A DNA stretch of 64,000 bases from Lonsdalea populi (GCF_015999465.1 NZ_CP065534.1:2294001-2358000); one strand, 5' to 3'; counted from the first letter of the stretch, positions 29,124 through 39,867 are shown. Program-made: numbers and translations. The notes: a model not told the origin generated them from the letters alone.

Positions 29124-29903
29124 CTAGACTCCCTTATTTGAAGAAATTGTGGTGGCCAATTTGGCCTGTAAGGCGCGAAAGGAGATCCCGCGCTCATCCC
29201 CCAAAACAAACGTACTTACGCCGCGCGCGCGCCAGTGCCCGAGCTCTTCCGGCTGGCGAGGGATAGCGCAATAGGGCACCCCCTGCTGTTGCGCCGCCCG
29301 CCATACCGTCGTCAGCGCGTCCTGGACCGCCGGTTGGTCGATGCGCCACGGCATCCCCAGCGACTGTGACAAATCCGCCGCGCCCTCCAAGATCATGTCC
29401 AGCCCCTCGACGGCGGCGATAGACTCGGCCTGCGCCACGCCCGCTACGCTCTCAATCATCGCGACCAGCAGAATTTCACCATTGGCCCGCCGCACGTACT
29501 CCGCCAGGCGCTCCTTGCCAAACGATCCCGGACGCCCTGCGTTCAAACTCCGAGCGCCCCTGGGATGATAGAAACAGGCGTTCACCGCTTCCCGCACCTG
29601 TTCCGGTCGCTCTACCATCGGCAGCACGATCCCCTGCGCGCCGCCGTCCAGCAGGCGCAGAAGCGTTTTCGGATTGCCGTCGGCGACCCGCACCAACGGC
29701 GTCAGATCATAGGTTTCCGCCGTGCGGATCATGTTCTCCACCGTTTCCGGGTTTATCAACACATGTTCGGTGTCGATAATCACAAAGTCGAAGCCCGCCT
29801 CCGCGATCAGCTCTATAGAGGAGGGCGACGGAATGGAGGCAAACAGCCCGTAGGCGGGCGTTCCCGCCGCCAGTTTGCGTTTCAACGCGTTGGTTCTCAG
29901 CAT
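29124..29903 (-). CDS. acsB: Achromobactin biosynthesis aldolase-like protein AcsB
   Basis: Protein of 259 residues in the HpcH/HpaI aldolase family, a TIM barrel using a divalent metal and oxo-acids. Family segments DFVIIDTEHV, TPLVRVADGNP, GIVLPMVERPEQVREAV and ILVAMIESVAGV are present, including the metal-binding glutamate in AMIES. It overlaps the end of acsC by seven bases. In the Dickeya operon the same gene stands between acsC and acsA. Its exact step is unclear to me; supply or handling of an oxo-acid precursor is likely. Confidence 0.92.
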   Translation of the reverse strand: MLRTNALKRKLAAGTPAYGLFASIPSPSSIELIAEAGFDFVIIDTEHVLINPETVENMIRTAETYDLTPLVRVADGNPKTLLRLLDGGAQGIVLPMVERPEQVREAVNACFYHPRGARSLNAGRPGSFGKERLAEYVRRANGEILLVAMIESVAGVAQAESIAAVEGLDMILEGAADLSQSLGMPWRIDQPAVQDALTTVWRAAQQQGVPYCAIPRQPEELGHWRARGVSTFVLGDERGISFRALQAKLATTISSNKGV

Positions 29904-31759
29904 GAGGACGGCCTAAAGGGATAGAGCGGATTCGGCACCGCTTTGAAGCGGCGTTCGCCGTCGCCGAACAGACGGCGCTGGGTGAGCGCTTCCACCTCAT
30001 AAGTCGGGGCGAACACGTCGAACAGGGCATAGCGCGTGCGGTGCTGCGGATGAGCCGCCTGATAGTCGAGAATGACATCGGCGGTCATTCGCCAGAAGCG
30101 CGATTCGTCCATCCCATAGTGCTGGCGCAGGAAGATCGCCATTTCCGCCAGACAGATAAAGAAAAAGGCGTCGCAGGTGAAGTCACGCACCGCGTTAACG
30201 TCATCCGTCAGAATGAATGAGTTGCGGTTGATTTTGGCGTGGCTGGGAGGCAGCGGCGCCAGTTCCGGACAGCGATCCGGCCGCGCCAAATGCTGCGGCG
30301 AGTAACGCACGCCGTCGTGAAAGTCTTTGAGCGCGATGCGCTGCGGCCAGCCGTCACGGGCGATCAGCACGATGTTCTGACCGTGCGACTCCATGCCGAT
30401 CCCTTCCGCGAACAGCATATGAATGATGGGCGCGACCGTGACGCTCAGCAGCCGCCGCGTCCAATTTTCCAGCCCGTACTGCCGCACCCAGACGTCGATA
30501 AACGGAACGGGTTCCCCTTCGCCATAGCGATTTTCAAGATGGCTTAATCCATTGAACGGGATCGCCTGCTCGCCCGGCTGCAAATAGGCGTGAATGCTTT
30601 CGCGCCACAGCGCGCCGAGCACGCCATAGGTCTGCGCGCTACGGCTGGCGGAATGCTGGCGGGTATCCAGACTCACCCCGGCGATTTCGCCGAGGATCAC
30701 GCATCTCATGTCCCGCGCCGCCTGATCGGTTTCAATCAGTTGCTGCAGCCAGTCGGTGATAGTAGGCCCGTTCATCACCGTGTGGCGGGCCAGAATGCGG
30801 GTGCTGGAGGTGTTAGTGATACTCAGCGCCAGTTTGACATAGGGCCGCGTTTTGACCGACCGGTTCGCCAGCGTGCGGATAGACTGCTGCGCCTGCCAGC
30901 GGTCCGCCGTCGTTCCCAAGCAGATCATCTCGCCGCTGACCAGCTCGGGATGACAGGCAGGCAGGATCACATTGCGCCACTGCCAGGGATGAGCCGGGAT
31001 CAGCCAGTAGTCCTCCAGGCGTTTTCCCTGCGCTTCCAGCCGCTCGGCCCACGCTCGCCGACAGACTTCGCCGACCTCTTCATCCAGAAAATTCGCCAAA
31101 TCCAGACGCGACGAATGATTGACAGATGCCAACCGTTTTTCTATAGCCAGCCAGACCAGCGAAATCGGTTCTGCGAATTCCGGTCCCCACTGCGCATTGT
31201 CGTCCAGCGTGAAGCCAATGCGGGATTTGTAGCAGGGATGGTAGCTGTGGGCGTCCATGAAATGGCGCTCCAGCGCATCGAAGTCCAGCAAATGCGGGTG
31301 GGTGACGGGCGGATAAAACTGCGCGCGGGACTGCAAATCTTTCAGCTGCGTCTGTTCCAGCTCCTGGACGAAGCGGGCCAGACAGGCCGGATCTTCGCTC
31401 TCGCTCAACAGTTCGGACAGCAGCTGATGCAGTGACGGCATCGCGGCCACACCGCGACTATCGAGGCGGTGAAGGCTGGCGTAGTCCAGCCGAATGAGGT
31501 CGAAGCTGTCGCTGAACAGGCCAGTACAGCGATATTCAACCGGCGATCCCTGCGCATCACGTCCCTGCATCACGAAGTGCGACAGCCCTTCATCCAGCGG
31601 CGTCCGCCGGTAGGTCAGCACCTCTTCATACAACAGCGTTTGCAGCAGTTGCCCGACTACGCGCTGAACCACCTGCTGATAACGCGTCTTATCCATCTGC
31701 AACAGCCATTGACAGTCGGCGGCGTCCGCACACTGTCCGGCGACTAACGATGTCTCCAT
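29897..31759 (-). CDS. acsC: Achromobactin synthetase AcsC (NIS synthetase)
   Basis: NRPS-independent siderophore synthetase of 620 residues, IucA/IucC family. The ATP-site motif SYHPCYKSRIGF is near residue 173, followed by the aspartate-containing core, and the C-terminal part holds MESHGQNIVLI and IALKDFHDG. Like AcsA and AcsD it makes an amide or ester bond from an adenylated carboxylate. The ATG at 31759 is well placed, with yhcA ending about 40 bases upstream. Assignment as AcsC rests on the Dickeya gene order. Confidence 0.93.
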   Translation of the reverse strand: METSLVAGQCADAADCQWLLQMDKTRYQQVVQRVVGQLLQTLLYEEVLTYRRTPLDEGLSHFVMQGRDAQGSPVEYRCTGLFSDSFDLIRLDYASLHRLDSRGVAAMPSLHQLLSELLSESEDPACLARFVQELEQTQLKDLQSRAQFYPPVTHPHLLDFDALERHFMDAHSYHPCYKSRIGFTLDDNAQWGPEFAEPISLVWLAIEKRLASVNHSSRLDLANFLDEEVGEVCRRAWAERLEAQGKRLEDYWLIPAHPWQWRNVILPACHPELVSGEMICLGTTADRWQAQQSIRTLANRSVKTRPYVKLALSITNTSSTRILARHTVMNGPTITDWLQQLIETDQAARDMRCVILGEIAGVSLDTRQHSASRSAQTYGVLGALWRESIHAYLQPGEQAIPFNGLSHLENRYGEGEPVPFIDVWVRQYGLENWTRRLLSVTVAPIIHMLFAEGIGMESHGQNIVLIARDGWPQRIALKDFHDGVRYSPQHLARPDRCPELAPLPPSHAKINRNSFILTDDVNAVRDFTCDAFFFICLAEMAIFLRQHYGMDESRFWRMTADVILDYQAAHPQHRTRYALFDVFAPTYEVEALTQRRLFGDGERRFKAVPNPLYPFRPSSC

Positions 31760-31802
31760 GAATTTTACCTTTATCCGTTGACGGTTAACAAAATCATTCT
31801 CT

Positions 31803-33233
31803 TCAGAGCGGCTCCCGACGCGGCGCCAGCAAAGCTGCCGCTTCCTCCTCTGATGCCTCCGCGCGCGGAAAACGCAGGGCGCACGGCAGCGCCAGAAAAA
31901 TCAATAAACCGGTGACCATAAAGGTTTCGCCGATGGCTGACGCGCGCAAGGAGACCAACGTAGCCCCACCGCCATTCATCCTCCATTCGAGGTACAGCGC
32001 GGCGGCCACCATCGCCAGCGACGCCGCCAGCCTGCGCGCGATATTGTTTATCGCGGCCCCCTGCGTCACCAGCGCATCCGGCAGCACGTTCAATCCGGCC
32101 GTGGTCACCGGCATATAGGACAGGCCCAGTCCCGCCCCGCGCAGCACCATCAGGATGAAAAGCATTCCGAGCGAACTGTGCGGCCCCAGCAGGCCTAGCC
32201 CGCAGGTCGCCAGCCCCGTCAGCAGCAGACCGGTTGCGACCACGCGCGACGGCCCGTGGCGATCCAACAGGCCGCCGCCGATCCGTCCAAACAGGCTGGC
32301 GCTCAGTGCGGTGCACAGCAGCGCCAGACCGGTGTCGATCGCGCTGTAGCCCAGCACCAACTGTACCAATAGCGGCAACAGCACTAAACACTCAAACATG
32401 CCCACGGACTGGATCACGGTGATCGCCACGCTCAGGCGATAGCCGCGCAGCCGGAACATGCGCAGATTCAGCAGCGGCTCAGCCTTACGCCAGGCGCGGC
32501 GGACAAACAGCGTCAGGCAGAGCGCCGCCAGCGTGAGCAGCGCAATATTCAGCGGGTTGGACAGCGCCGAAATATGATGCACGCGGCTGACCGCCAGCAG
32601 CAACAGACCGATACCGGCGGCGATCAGCACGTAGCCCTTGGCGTCGAACGCCGCCTGAGGATCAGGGGAGGTTGAGGGAAGAACCCAGCCGCCCATCAGC
32701 AGCGCCAGCAACCCAAACGGCAGATTGACTGCAAACAGCACGCGCCAGCTGAAAACCTCCAGCAGCAGCCCGCCGCACAGCGGCCCCACCGCCGGGGCCA
32801 GCATGACCACGGCGCTCCACACGCCCGTGATGCCCCCTCGCTGCTCGCGCGGATACACCGCAAAAATCAGCGTCAGAGATAAAGGGATCATCATGCCGCT
32901 GGCGATGCCCTGAGCGACGCGCGCGCCGATCACCCCGGACATCGACGTCGCCATCGCGCCTGCGAGCGAACCCGCCATAAACAGCGCCACCCCAATCAGG
33001 TAGAGCCGTTTATGCCCCAGCCGCGCCCCCAGATAGCCGGTCAGCGGCATCGTCATCGTCATGCTGACCATAAACCCCGCGACGATCCACGTCGCCAGCA
33101 GCGGGCCGACGTTGAACGCGCTCATGAATGCGGGCAGCGCTGGGTTGAGGGCGCTGTTGCTGAGGCTGACGGTGATCGTGCCGAACAGGACGTTGGTCAC
33201 CACCAGCGCACGAGCGCGGGCGCTAGCGATCAT
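31803..33233 (-). CDS. yhcA: Achromobactin operon MFS exporter YhcA
   Basis: Major facilitator of 476 residues in the DHA2 (EmrB/QacA) drug-exporter class, with about 14 helices. The family loop YLGARLGHKRLYLIG is between helices 2 and 3, and MLAPAVGPLCGGLL is the motif C of exporters. The ATG at 33233 has GAGGAG four bases ahead and overlaps acsE by 11 bases; a longer frame from 33368 lies within acsE. It probably exports achromobactin. It holds the same place in the Dickeya cluster. Confidence 0.92.
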   Translation of the reverse strand: MIASARARALVVTNVLFGTITVSLSNSALNPALPAFMSAFNVGPLLATWIVAGFMVSMTMTMPLTGYLGARLGHKRLYLIGVALFMAGSLAGAMATSMSGVIGARVAQGIASGMMIPLSLTLIFAVYPREQRGGITGVWSAVVMLAPAVGPLCGGLLLEVFSWRVLFAVNLPFGLLALLMGGWVLPSTSPDPQAAFDAKGYVLIAAGIGLLLLAVSRVHHISALSNPLNIALLTLAALCLTLFVRRAWRKAEPLLNLRMFRLRGYRLSVAITVIQSVGMFECLVLLPLLVQLVLGYSAIDTGLALLCTALSASLFGRIGGGLLDRHGPSRVVATGLLLTGLATCGLGLLGPHSSLGMLFILMVLRGAGLGLSYMPVTTAGLNVLPDALVTQGAAINNIARRLAASLAMVAAALYLEWRMNGGGATLVSLRASAIGETFMVTGLLIFLALPCALRFPRAEASEEEAAALLAPRREPL

Positions 33234-34440
33234 CACACTCCTCGCTCTCTTCGGCGGCGGACACGAACCACTGTGGTGGACGAGGATGACAGAGGAAGTC
33301 GGCGTGGGAAATGTTATAGCCGTAAGCCCCCGCCATCGGCAGCACCAGGAGATCGCCAATGCGGACATCGGCCAGCCGACGGTCCCGGCTCAGAACGTCT
33401 TTGGGCGTACACAGCTGTCCCACCACCGTCCACGTCTGCCAGCATGTCGGTTCGCGCCCGTCTTCCGTCAGATGGATCACCGGATGATTGTGCCCCTGGG
33501 CGACCGGCAGACGGAACTGGTGCGTGCCGCCGCGGCAGACCAAGAATCTCTCTCCGTGACTCACTTTGGCATCCAACACTTCGACGGCGTAATAGCCGCA
33601 GTAAGCGCTGATGAACCGTCCCGGCTCGAAGCGCACCACCGGCGCATCGTCCAGCTCGGCTAACCGCTGCCCCAGAAAACGGCACAGCAACGGCCAGTCA
33701 AACTGCTCTGCGTTGAGGTAGTCCACGCCGATGCCGCCGCCGACGTTGAGATGGGTTATCGTCTCCGGCTGCCGCGACAGCGCTTTCCAGCGCGGCCAAC
33801 GGCTGAAGTAGAAGTCCAGCAGCTGTCGGTGACGCTCCGCCAAAAGCTGGTGCGACATGGCATGCACGTGGAAGCCTTGCAGCCGCAGATGGCTAGCGTC
33901 GTCAACCGCCGCCACCGCCGCCGCCAGTTCGGACTCGTCGATGCCGAACGGCGTCGGTTTTCCCGCCATCGCCAGCTTGGTGGTCAGCCCGTCGGACAGT
34001 TGCGGATTGATGCGGATGAATACGGACTGAATCCGCCCATGCCGCTGCGCGCTGCGTTGCAGACGGGCTATTTCGTGCAGGCTCTCGACATGCACCGCCG
34101 ACACCTCGCGTTGCAGCGCCGCGTCAAAATCCGAATCGAGCTTGCCCGGACCGGAGAAGACGAAGGGACGCGGCGTCGCACAGCCCGCCGCCCGCTCGAT
34201 TTCCCCGCCCGATGAGATCTCAAACCCGTCAACCCACGGCGCGACCGTGTCCAGGATCGGCTTCTCACTGTTGGCCTTGATAGCGTAGTAAAGCTCAACG
34301 CCGGGGGGCAGCGCCGCCGTGACGACCTTTACGTGCCGCCGCAGCGCGGTCAGGTCATAGACAAACGCCGCCAGCGGATCGGACGCCTGGCGTTGCAGGC
34401 GGCGGATGGCCGCGACGACATGGGACGGCAGCTCAGTCAT
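33223..34440 (-). CDS. acsE: Achromobactin biosynthesis PLP decarboxylase AcsE
   Basis: Pyridoxal-phosphate decarboxylase of 405 residues, ornithine/diaminopimelate class (fold III). The PLP lysine lies in LYYAIKANSEKPIL near residue 55, and the phosphate-binding GGGIGVDYL follows. In relatives the enzyme decarboxylates the citryl-serine intermediate made by AcsD to citryl-ethanolamine. The ATG at 34440 is preferred over the one at 34455, since AGGAGG stands six bases before it. It overlaps the 3' end of acsD by eight bases. Confidence 0.93.
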   Translation of the reverse strand: MTELPSHVVAAIRRLQRQASDPLAAFVYDLTALRRHVKVVTAALPPGVELYYAIKANSEKPILDTVAPWVDGFEISSGGEIERAAGCATPRPFVFSGPGKLDSDFDAALQREVSAVHVESLHEIARLQRSAQRHGRIQSVFIRINPQLSDGLTTKLAMAGKPTPFGIDESELAAAVAAVDDASHLRLQGFHVHAMSHQLLAERHRQLLDFYFSRWPRWKALSRQPETITHLNVGGGIGVDYLNAEQFDWPLLCRFLGQRLAELDDAPVVRFEPGRFISAYCGYYAVEVLDAKVSHGERFLVCRGGTHQFRLPVAQGHNHPVIHLTEDGREPTCWQTWTVVGQLCTPKDVLSRDRRLADVRIGDLLVLPMAGAYGYNISHADFLCHPRPPQWFVSAAEESEECDDR

Positions 34441-36217
34441 GACATGCCTCCTCATGCCAGGGCGCGGGCAGGTTCACGTAGCCCGCCGTCCGGTCAGCAT
34501 CGGCGGAAAGCCGCACCTTGAGATTGGTTTTACAGGCGACAGGATGCCCCTTGATAAGGGCCTCCAACTCGGGCGCCGGTGCCTGAAGCTCGCGCAGGAT
34601 CGCCTTCAGCTGCTCACGCACGCGCTGCCACATCTGCGGCGCCAGCGCCGGACGTTCGTCGCTCAGCGCCAGCACCGCTTCCGACAGGTGATTCACCAGC
34701 AGGCAGTACTGAATGCGGTTCCAACCCTGCTGACGCGAATAGCGCAGCGACGCCCGAACGCGCGGGTGAACCTCGTCGCCAATGACCCGCATGCCGTACT
34801 CGTCGGTCAACTTGACGCCCTCGAAGTCCCGCAGCAAGACCTGATGTGGCCCTCCCTGCCGGTGCACCAGCACGCTGTTTTGCAAATGCGGCTCCATGAC
34901 CACGCCGTGATTGAAGAACAACGCCAGCACTGGCCGCAGCAGCAGCGACTGGTAGTCGTCAAACCAGCGCAGCAGGCTGTGGTCGTCGAGCGGGTGTCCA
35001 TAGTGCGCGCGCAAGAAGGGGTGGATCAGCGGGCGCAGATCCGTCCCGCGAGCGAACAGCGTTCCCGCCATCAGGCTGTTTTGCGCGCCGGTACGACGGC
35101 AGAAGTTCTCCCGCAAAATAGCGCCGGTCTGCTCCCTGAACCAGTGGCGATCGTTTTCGCTGGCCGTCGCCGGGCTCCAGCTCAGCACGCCCGGCTCTCT
35201 GGCCACCACCAGGCCGCCCAGCGTATCAGCCTGTCGCGCCATCAGTTCGGCAAACAGGCGGTCAATCAGTACCGTGCTTTCCAGCTCGTACCAGGCATTT
35301 TTGCGCACGCAGTTGGTAATGCGAACGTTTAGCGAACCTTTGATGAAATAGTCATGATTGTCGAGGTACCAGGTGCGGATCGAGGCGGTTGGACTGGCGA
35401 CCCGGCCACTGGCGCCCAGATCGCGGATTTCGCCGTCTCGCAGCCGCTGCTGCACCCGCTCGTCCTGCATAAACAGCCTTGCCTGCACCGGATGCATACA
35501 GATGATGGCCCGGTCGGAACCCGCGCTGCGCTGGTCGGCGAACCCATCCAGCACCTGCTCAGGCGTAAGGCCGTTAGCGCCGATATGCAACCCCTGCTTC
35601 GGCACGTCGAACTGATGCAGCGCCGCACGAGCCTGAAACTCGGGAGCCCACGGCGTTTGCCCCAACTCGCTCGGCCAAAGCCGCGCCTTGGGCGCCGGAT
35701 GGCTGGGATGGCCAAACCACAGCCCCTGCTCGCTGAGCAGATAGTGGTAGAGAGGAGAAGCCGCCTGACGACGGCCGTTGTGGGCCACAATCGCCTGTAC
35801 CAGCTGCTGGCTCTGCGCGATTTGGGCCTGTAGCTCGGGATTACGGCGGCCAACCCAGGTTTCGCAGGCGGCGAGCAACTCCGCGACAAAGCGGTCGAAC
35901 GCCGGGCAGTGCCAACGCTCTCCCGGCAGTTTTAGGTAAACGTCCGAGAGATAACGCTGACTGCCGAGGCTGTCCCGACGGTCAACCATGAAGAACAGTT
36001 CTCGCGCCTCCGGCAGCCTAATGATCATCGGGATACCCCGCCAGTCGGCGCCGTCGAAGTAGGCGCCGGGCGGAATTCCGCTCATATCATCAGGCCACGC
36101 ATAGCGCACATGGCCCTCCGGAATGGCAAACTCTTTGATCAGGCAGTTCAGCAGGCCGTGTATAGCCGCCTTTTCGCCAATCATTCTGGATACGACGGCG
36201 TGATCGAGGTTGTTCAT
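34433..36217 (-). CDS. acsD: Achromobactin synthetase AcsD (NIS synthetase)
   Basis: NRPS-independent siderophore synthetase of 594 residues; the Dickeya enzyme is the structurally known member. It adenylates citrate and joins it to L-serine as the first committed step. The ATP-site motif GHPSHPAPKARLWP lies near residue 160; the C-terminal part holds MEPHLQNSVLV and VLLRDFEG. It is third in the operon after acsF and the receptor. The ATG at 36217 is 70 bases from the acr stop. Confidence 0.95.
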   Translation of the reverse strand: MNNLDHAVVSRMIGEKAAIHGLLNCLIKEFAIPEGHVRYAWPDDMSGIPPGAYFDGADWRGIPMIIRLPEARELFFMVDRRDSLGSQRYLSDVYLKLPGERWHCPAFDRFVAELLAACETWVGRRNPELQAQIAQSQQLVQAIVAHNGRRQAASPLYHYLLSEQGLWFGHPSHPAPKARLWPSELGQTPWAPEFQARAALHQFDVPKQGLHIGANGLTPEQVLDGFADQRSAGSDRAIICMHPVQARLFMQDERVQQRLRDGEIRDLGASGRVASPTASIRTWYLDNHDYFIKGSLNVRITNCVRKNAWYELESTVLIDRLFAELMARQADTLGGLVVAREPGVLSWSPATASENDRHWFREQTGAILRENFCRRTGAQNSLMAGTLFARGTDLRPLIHPFLRAHYGHPLDDHSLLRWFDDYQSLLLRPVLALFFNHGVVMEPHLQNSVLVHRQGGPHQVLLRDFEGVKLTDEYGMRVIGDEVHPRVRASLRYSRQQGWNRIQYCLLVNHLSEAVLALSDERPALAPQMWQRVREQLKAILRELQAPAPELEALIKGHPVACKTNLKVRLSADADRTAGYVNLPAPWHEEACHD

Positions 36218-36290
36218 CTCAGCTCCATAAGTGTTGCGATCGTCCGGGTGCCTCTACCGTGGCGAGCGTTTTTCATCCTGAAAAAGCGAA

Positions 36291-38390
36291 TTAAAAATCG
36301 ACGCTATAGCCCAGCGTAAGGGTTCTTCCTCGCCCGGAAAAATAACGTTCGGAATTTATAATCGCGCTTTGCGAATAGTAGGTGATGTACTTTTTGTCGA
36401 ACAGGTTGGCCACGGCCAGCTTGAGCTTGCCGCGCGGTAGCGCATAACCGACGGCGGCATCCACCAGCAGGTAGCCGTTGAAGTCTTTCTCCGCGTTATC
36501 CATCGAGCGGTCAAAGGCATAGTTGGCCTGAATAAATGACGTCCATTTGGGTGACCAGGTGGCGGCCCAACTGGCGGTCAGGCGATCCGGCGGCACATTC
36601 AAACCGTCGAGTTTGCCGTCAAGGCTGCCGTTGCCGTCGCTGTCGTAGCGGCCGCGGATATGGGAATAGCCCACTTTCAGTCGATGATCGTCGTTGACCT
36701 TATAGCCCAGCGTCGCTTCAATGCCGTCAATCCGGGTTTTCTCCCGTTCGCTCTGGTAGGTGCCGCCGACATCCACCACGCGTTCGCCCAGTTTGGAGGA
36801 GGATTCGTAGTAGCTGACTTCAAGGTCGAACGGATCTTGCTGTACACGGAACCCGGCTTCGATGTTGTCGGTGACGATCGGATCCAGCGGCAACTGGGAC
36901 ACCGACTGGCCTGCGGTGCGGATACCGCGCAGCGTGCGCCCGACATCCGGAATGCCAAATCCCTGCGAATAGTTGGCGAACAGGCTCAAAGGCTGGTAAG
37001 GGGTGGTCCAGACCGCGCCGACGTTATAGAGCGTTTTGTCAAAGTCCAGCTTACCGCCCTCAACATCGACGCCGTTGTTGGCCGCGACGGTGCGGAAACT
37101 GTCGATATTCAACTTGGCGTATTCGTAACGCACCCCGGCGGTGATCTTGAGCGAGTCAATCGGCTGGATATCCAACTGGAAGAACGGCGACAGATCGGTG
37201 TACTCCATTTCCGGCGCATAGGTGCGCTGGGTGAGCCAGAGGTCCTGTTTGCCCCGATCAAACAGGGTGTCGAAGCCCAGCGTCGCCTTGAGGTAATCCT
37301 CCCAGATATCGTCTTTGGTCAGCGCCAGCTTGCTGCCGTAGCGGCTGGATACGACGCGCGACTGATCGTAGAGCTGGCCGCGTGGAGCCAGCGCCGGGTC
37401 CTGGAATGAGGACGACCGGTCCGCGCCAAACAGGGATTCATAGTTCTGGTAATAGACCAGCGCATTGAATTTCATGCCGCTCAGATTGTCATTGTCATAC
37501 GTTGCGGAGGTGGTCCAGACGCTGTTCTGCGGCGCATCGCCAACCGGACGGCCTTTCTCCGAGGTGGTCGCGATGCCGCTGTCGCGATCGCCGGTCACGC
37601 TCAGATAGTTCATTTTCCCTTTGATCTGGTAGCGGTTGAAACTGAGCTGCACCCGCTGGTCGTTATCCAGCCAGTAGCCAACCTTGGCGAGAATGTCGTA
37701 GGCGCGGGAGTCCATCAGGTCGCCCTGGGTGTTGTCGACCCCTATAGCCCGGTCGTCGCCGTCCAGAAAGAGGCCCTGGTCTTCGTAGCTGAGCGAGAAC
37801 AGATAATCCAGATACTCCTGACGACCGCTGAAACCATAGGTCGTTTTATAGTTCATAGTGTCGCCTTCCAACTGCGACGTCGGCGTCGTGGCTTCCACGC
37901 TGAAATGCTGGCTGAACGAGTCCGGCGCGGGACGTCGGGTGATGATATTAATGACCCCCCCGGTCGCGCCAATGCCGTTGCTGGCGCTCGCGCCGTGAAT
38001 TACTTCGATGCGGTCGACCATCGAAAAGTCGATGGTGTGCATTTCACGACCGGTGGGCCGCAACGGGTTGGACTGGGGAATGCCGTCCACCAGAATTAAC
38101 GGCGCGCGTCCACGGAAGGTTTCGCCGCTGCCGCTCATTTTCTGTCGGCTCGGCGCCATCGACGGCAGCAAATTGCTCAAAATTTGCGACGAGTCGGAGG
38201 TCAACTGACGCTGCTGTTCAATCTGTTCTTTCGAAATAATCGTGACGACCTGCGGCGAGTCCTTCTTTTCCGTATCCGTTCGCGTGGCCGTCACCACCAG
38301 TTCGTTATCATTGTTGGCGATGCTGTCCGCCGCATTGGCCTGCGACCACAGCAATAACGGCGTTAACGCATAAAATGCCCGAGCCTTCAT
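36291..38390 (-). CDS. acr: TonB-dependent ferric-achromobactin receptor Acr
   Basis: Outer-membrane receptor of 699 residues. A signal peptide is visible (MKARAFYALTPLLLWSQANA, cleaved before ADS), then a TonB box ELVVTATR, a plug domain with VDGIPQSNPLRPTGREMHTI and IEVIHGASASNGIGATGGVI, and a 22-strand barrel ending with the C-terminal phenylalanine in TLGYSVDF. It imports ferric achromobactin to the periplasm using TonB energy. It lies between acsF and acsD, as in Dickeya. Expression under iron limitation is expected from the Fur box ahead of acsF. Confidence 0.95.
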   Translation of the reverse strand: MKARAFYALTPLLLWSQANAADSIANNDNELVVTATRTDTEKKDSPQVVTIISKEQIEQQRQLTSDSSQILSNLLPSMAPSRQKMSGSGETFRGRAPLILVDGIPQSNPLRPTGREMHTIDFSMVDRIEVIHGASASNGIGATGGVINIITRRPAPDSFSQHFSVEATTPTSQLEGDTMNYKTTYGFSGRQEYLDYLFSLSYEDQGLFLDGDDRAIGVDNTQGDLMDSRAYDILAKVGYWLDNDQRVQLSFNRYQIKGKMNYLSVTGDRDSGIATTSEKGRPVGDAPQNSVWTTSATYDNDNLSGMKFNALVYYQNYESLFGADRSSSFQDPALAPRGQLYDQSRVVSSRYGSKLALTKDDIWEDYLKATLGFDTLFDRGKQDLWLTQRTYAPEMEYTDLSPFFQLDIQPIDSLKITAGVRYEYAKLNIDSFRTVAANNGVDVEGGKLDFDKTLYNVGAVWTTPYQPLSLFANYSQGFGIPDVGRTLRGIRTAGQSVSQLPLDPIVTDNIEAGFRVQQDPFDLEVSYYESSSKLGERVVDVGGTYQSEREKTRIDGIEATLGYKVNDDHRLKVGYSHIRGRYDSDGNGSLDGKLDGLNVPPDRLTASWAATWSPKWTSFIQANYAFDRSMDNAEKDFNGYLLVDAAVGYALPRGKLKLAVANLFDKKYITYYSQSAIINSERYFSGRGRTLTLGYSVDF

Positions 38391-38490
38391 TCAGTTGACC
38401 TCGTGATGTTTTCCCAGTAAAGCGGCCCGACCTTAAGGGGCGGTGCCGCCAATGTCGCGTCGGCCTACATCGCCGTCCACGTAATAAGCG

Positions 38491-39867
38491 TTATGACCGG
38501 GTGAGCGTAAGCGCCTCGCTCAGCGCCCGCTCGAAACGGGCGACGGCGATTTCGCACTCTGCCGGTGAAATCGTCAGGGGCGGCAAGAGCCGCACCACAT
38601 TACCGTGGCGTCCGCCTCGCTCCAGCAGCAGTCCTTGCCGGAAGCAGCACTGCTGAATCGAGGCCGCCAGCGGCGCATCGATGGGGTAACTGCCGTCGGA
38701 GGACGGCGGCAGACGGTCATCCACGATTTCAATGCCCAGCATCAGACCGCGACCACGTACCTGCCCCAGACAGGGAAAGCGTTGCTTCAGCAACGTCAGC
38801 GCCTGCGTCAGCCAGAGACCGAGCTTGGCAGCGTGTTCGGGGAGGCGGTCGCGAGCCAGGATCTCCAGCGTGGTTTTACCGGTCGCCATCGCCATCTGAT
38901 TCCCACGGAACGTGCCGCTGTGCGCCCCCGGCTGCCAGGCATCGAATTCACGGCGAATCCCCAGCACCGCAAGCGGCAACCCGCCGCCGACGGCTTTGGA
39001 CATGACGATGATGTCCGGCTCAATACCCGCCTGCTCGAACGCAAAGAGAGTGCCGGTGCGCCCAAATCCCGCCTGAACTTCGTCCACAATCAGGACGATG
39101 CCGTACTGCCGGGTGACCTCTCGCAGCGTCCGCAGCCAGCTATCCGGCGCAGGATTGACGCCGCCTTCTCCCTGCACGGCTTCTACGATGACGGCGGCGG
39201 GCAACGGCATACCGCATTCAACGTCGGCGATGAAATGGGTGAAATAGTGACTCAACGCCTTCACGCCCGCTTCTCCGCCCAGCCCCAGCGGGCAGCGGTA
39301 TTCATGCGGGAAAGGCAGGAACTGCACGCCGGGCATCAGGTTCTGTAGCGGATCTTTCGGACCGGTATTGCCGGTGACCGCCAGCGCGCCGTGCGTCATT
39401 CCGTGATAGCCGCCGGAGAAGCTGATGACGCCGCCGCGTCCGGTGAAGGTTTTGGCCAGTTTGAGGGCGGCTTCTACGGCGTCGGCGCCGGTTGGCCCGC
39501 AAAACTGCAGACAGTAGCTATCCGCGCCGCCGGGCAGCAACGCCAATAACGTTTGGCTAAATTCATCTTTAAGCGGCGTAGTAAGGTCAAGCGTATGCAT
39601 GGGTAAACCGGAGTGCAGAAAATCCTGTATGCTGGCGACGACCTCGGGATGATTGTGTCCCAGCGCCAACGTTCCCGCACCGGCCAGACAATCCAGATAG
39701 TCTTGGCCCTCTACGTCCGTGACCCACGCGCCGCGCGCTTTGGCGATCGCCAGCGGCAACTTTCGAGGGTAACTACGCACGTTAGATTCCATCCGCGACT
39801 GGCGCGTCAGGAAGTCTGCATTTTTTTGATTAAGATGCCCTTGGTTTGCCAAATACTGCTGTGCCAT
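38491..39867 (-). CDS. acsF: Diaminobutyrate-2-oxoglutarate aminotransferase AcsF
   Basis: PLP aminotransferase of 458 residues, class III. It makes L-2,4-diaminobutyrate from aspartate semialdehyde, the diamine in achromobactin. The catalytic lysine lies in [13 protein letters not shown], preceded by [14 protein letters not shown], and [16 protein letters not shown] is the cofactor phosphate loop. The ATG at 39867 is chosen because AGGAGG lies just ahead; the frame is open to 39918 but that part crosses toward the Fur box. First gene of the achromobactin operon. Confidence 0.94.
   Translation of the reverse strand: MAQQYLANQGHLNQKNADFLTRQSRMESNVRSYPRKLPLAIAKARGAWVTDVEGQDYLDCLAGAGTLALGHNHPEVVASIQDFLHSGLPMHTLDLTTPLKDEFSQTLLALLPGGADSYCLQFCGPTGADAVEAALKLAKTFTGRGGVISFSGGYHGMTHGALAVTGNTGPKDPLQNLMPGVQFLPFPHEYRCPLGLGGEAGVKALSHYFTHFIADVECGMPLPAAVIVEAVQGEGGVNPAPDSWLRTLREVTRQYGIVLIVDEVQAGFGRTGTLFAFEQAGIEPDIIVMSKAVGGGLPLAVLGIRREFDAWQPGAHSGTFRGNQMAMATGKTTLEILARDRLPEHAAKLGLWLTQALTLLKQRFPCLGQVRGRGLMLGIEIVDDRLPPSSDGSYPIDAPLAASIQQCCFRQGLLLERGGRHGNVVRLLPPLTISPAECEIAVARFERALSEALTLTRS

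Noticed and set aside
30590..31435. 281-codon plus frame inside the achromobactin operon
   Set aside because: It is antisense to acsC, which is a clear NIS synthetase; GC-rich DNA leaves the opposite strand open.
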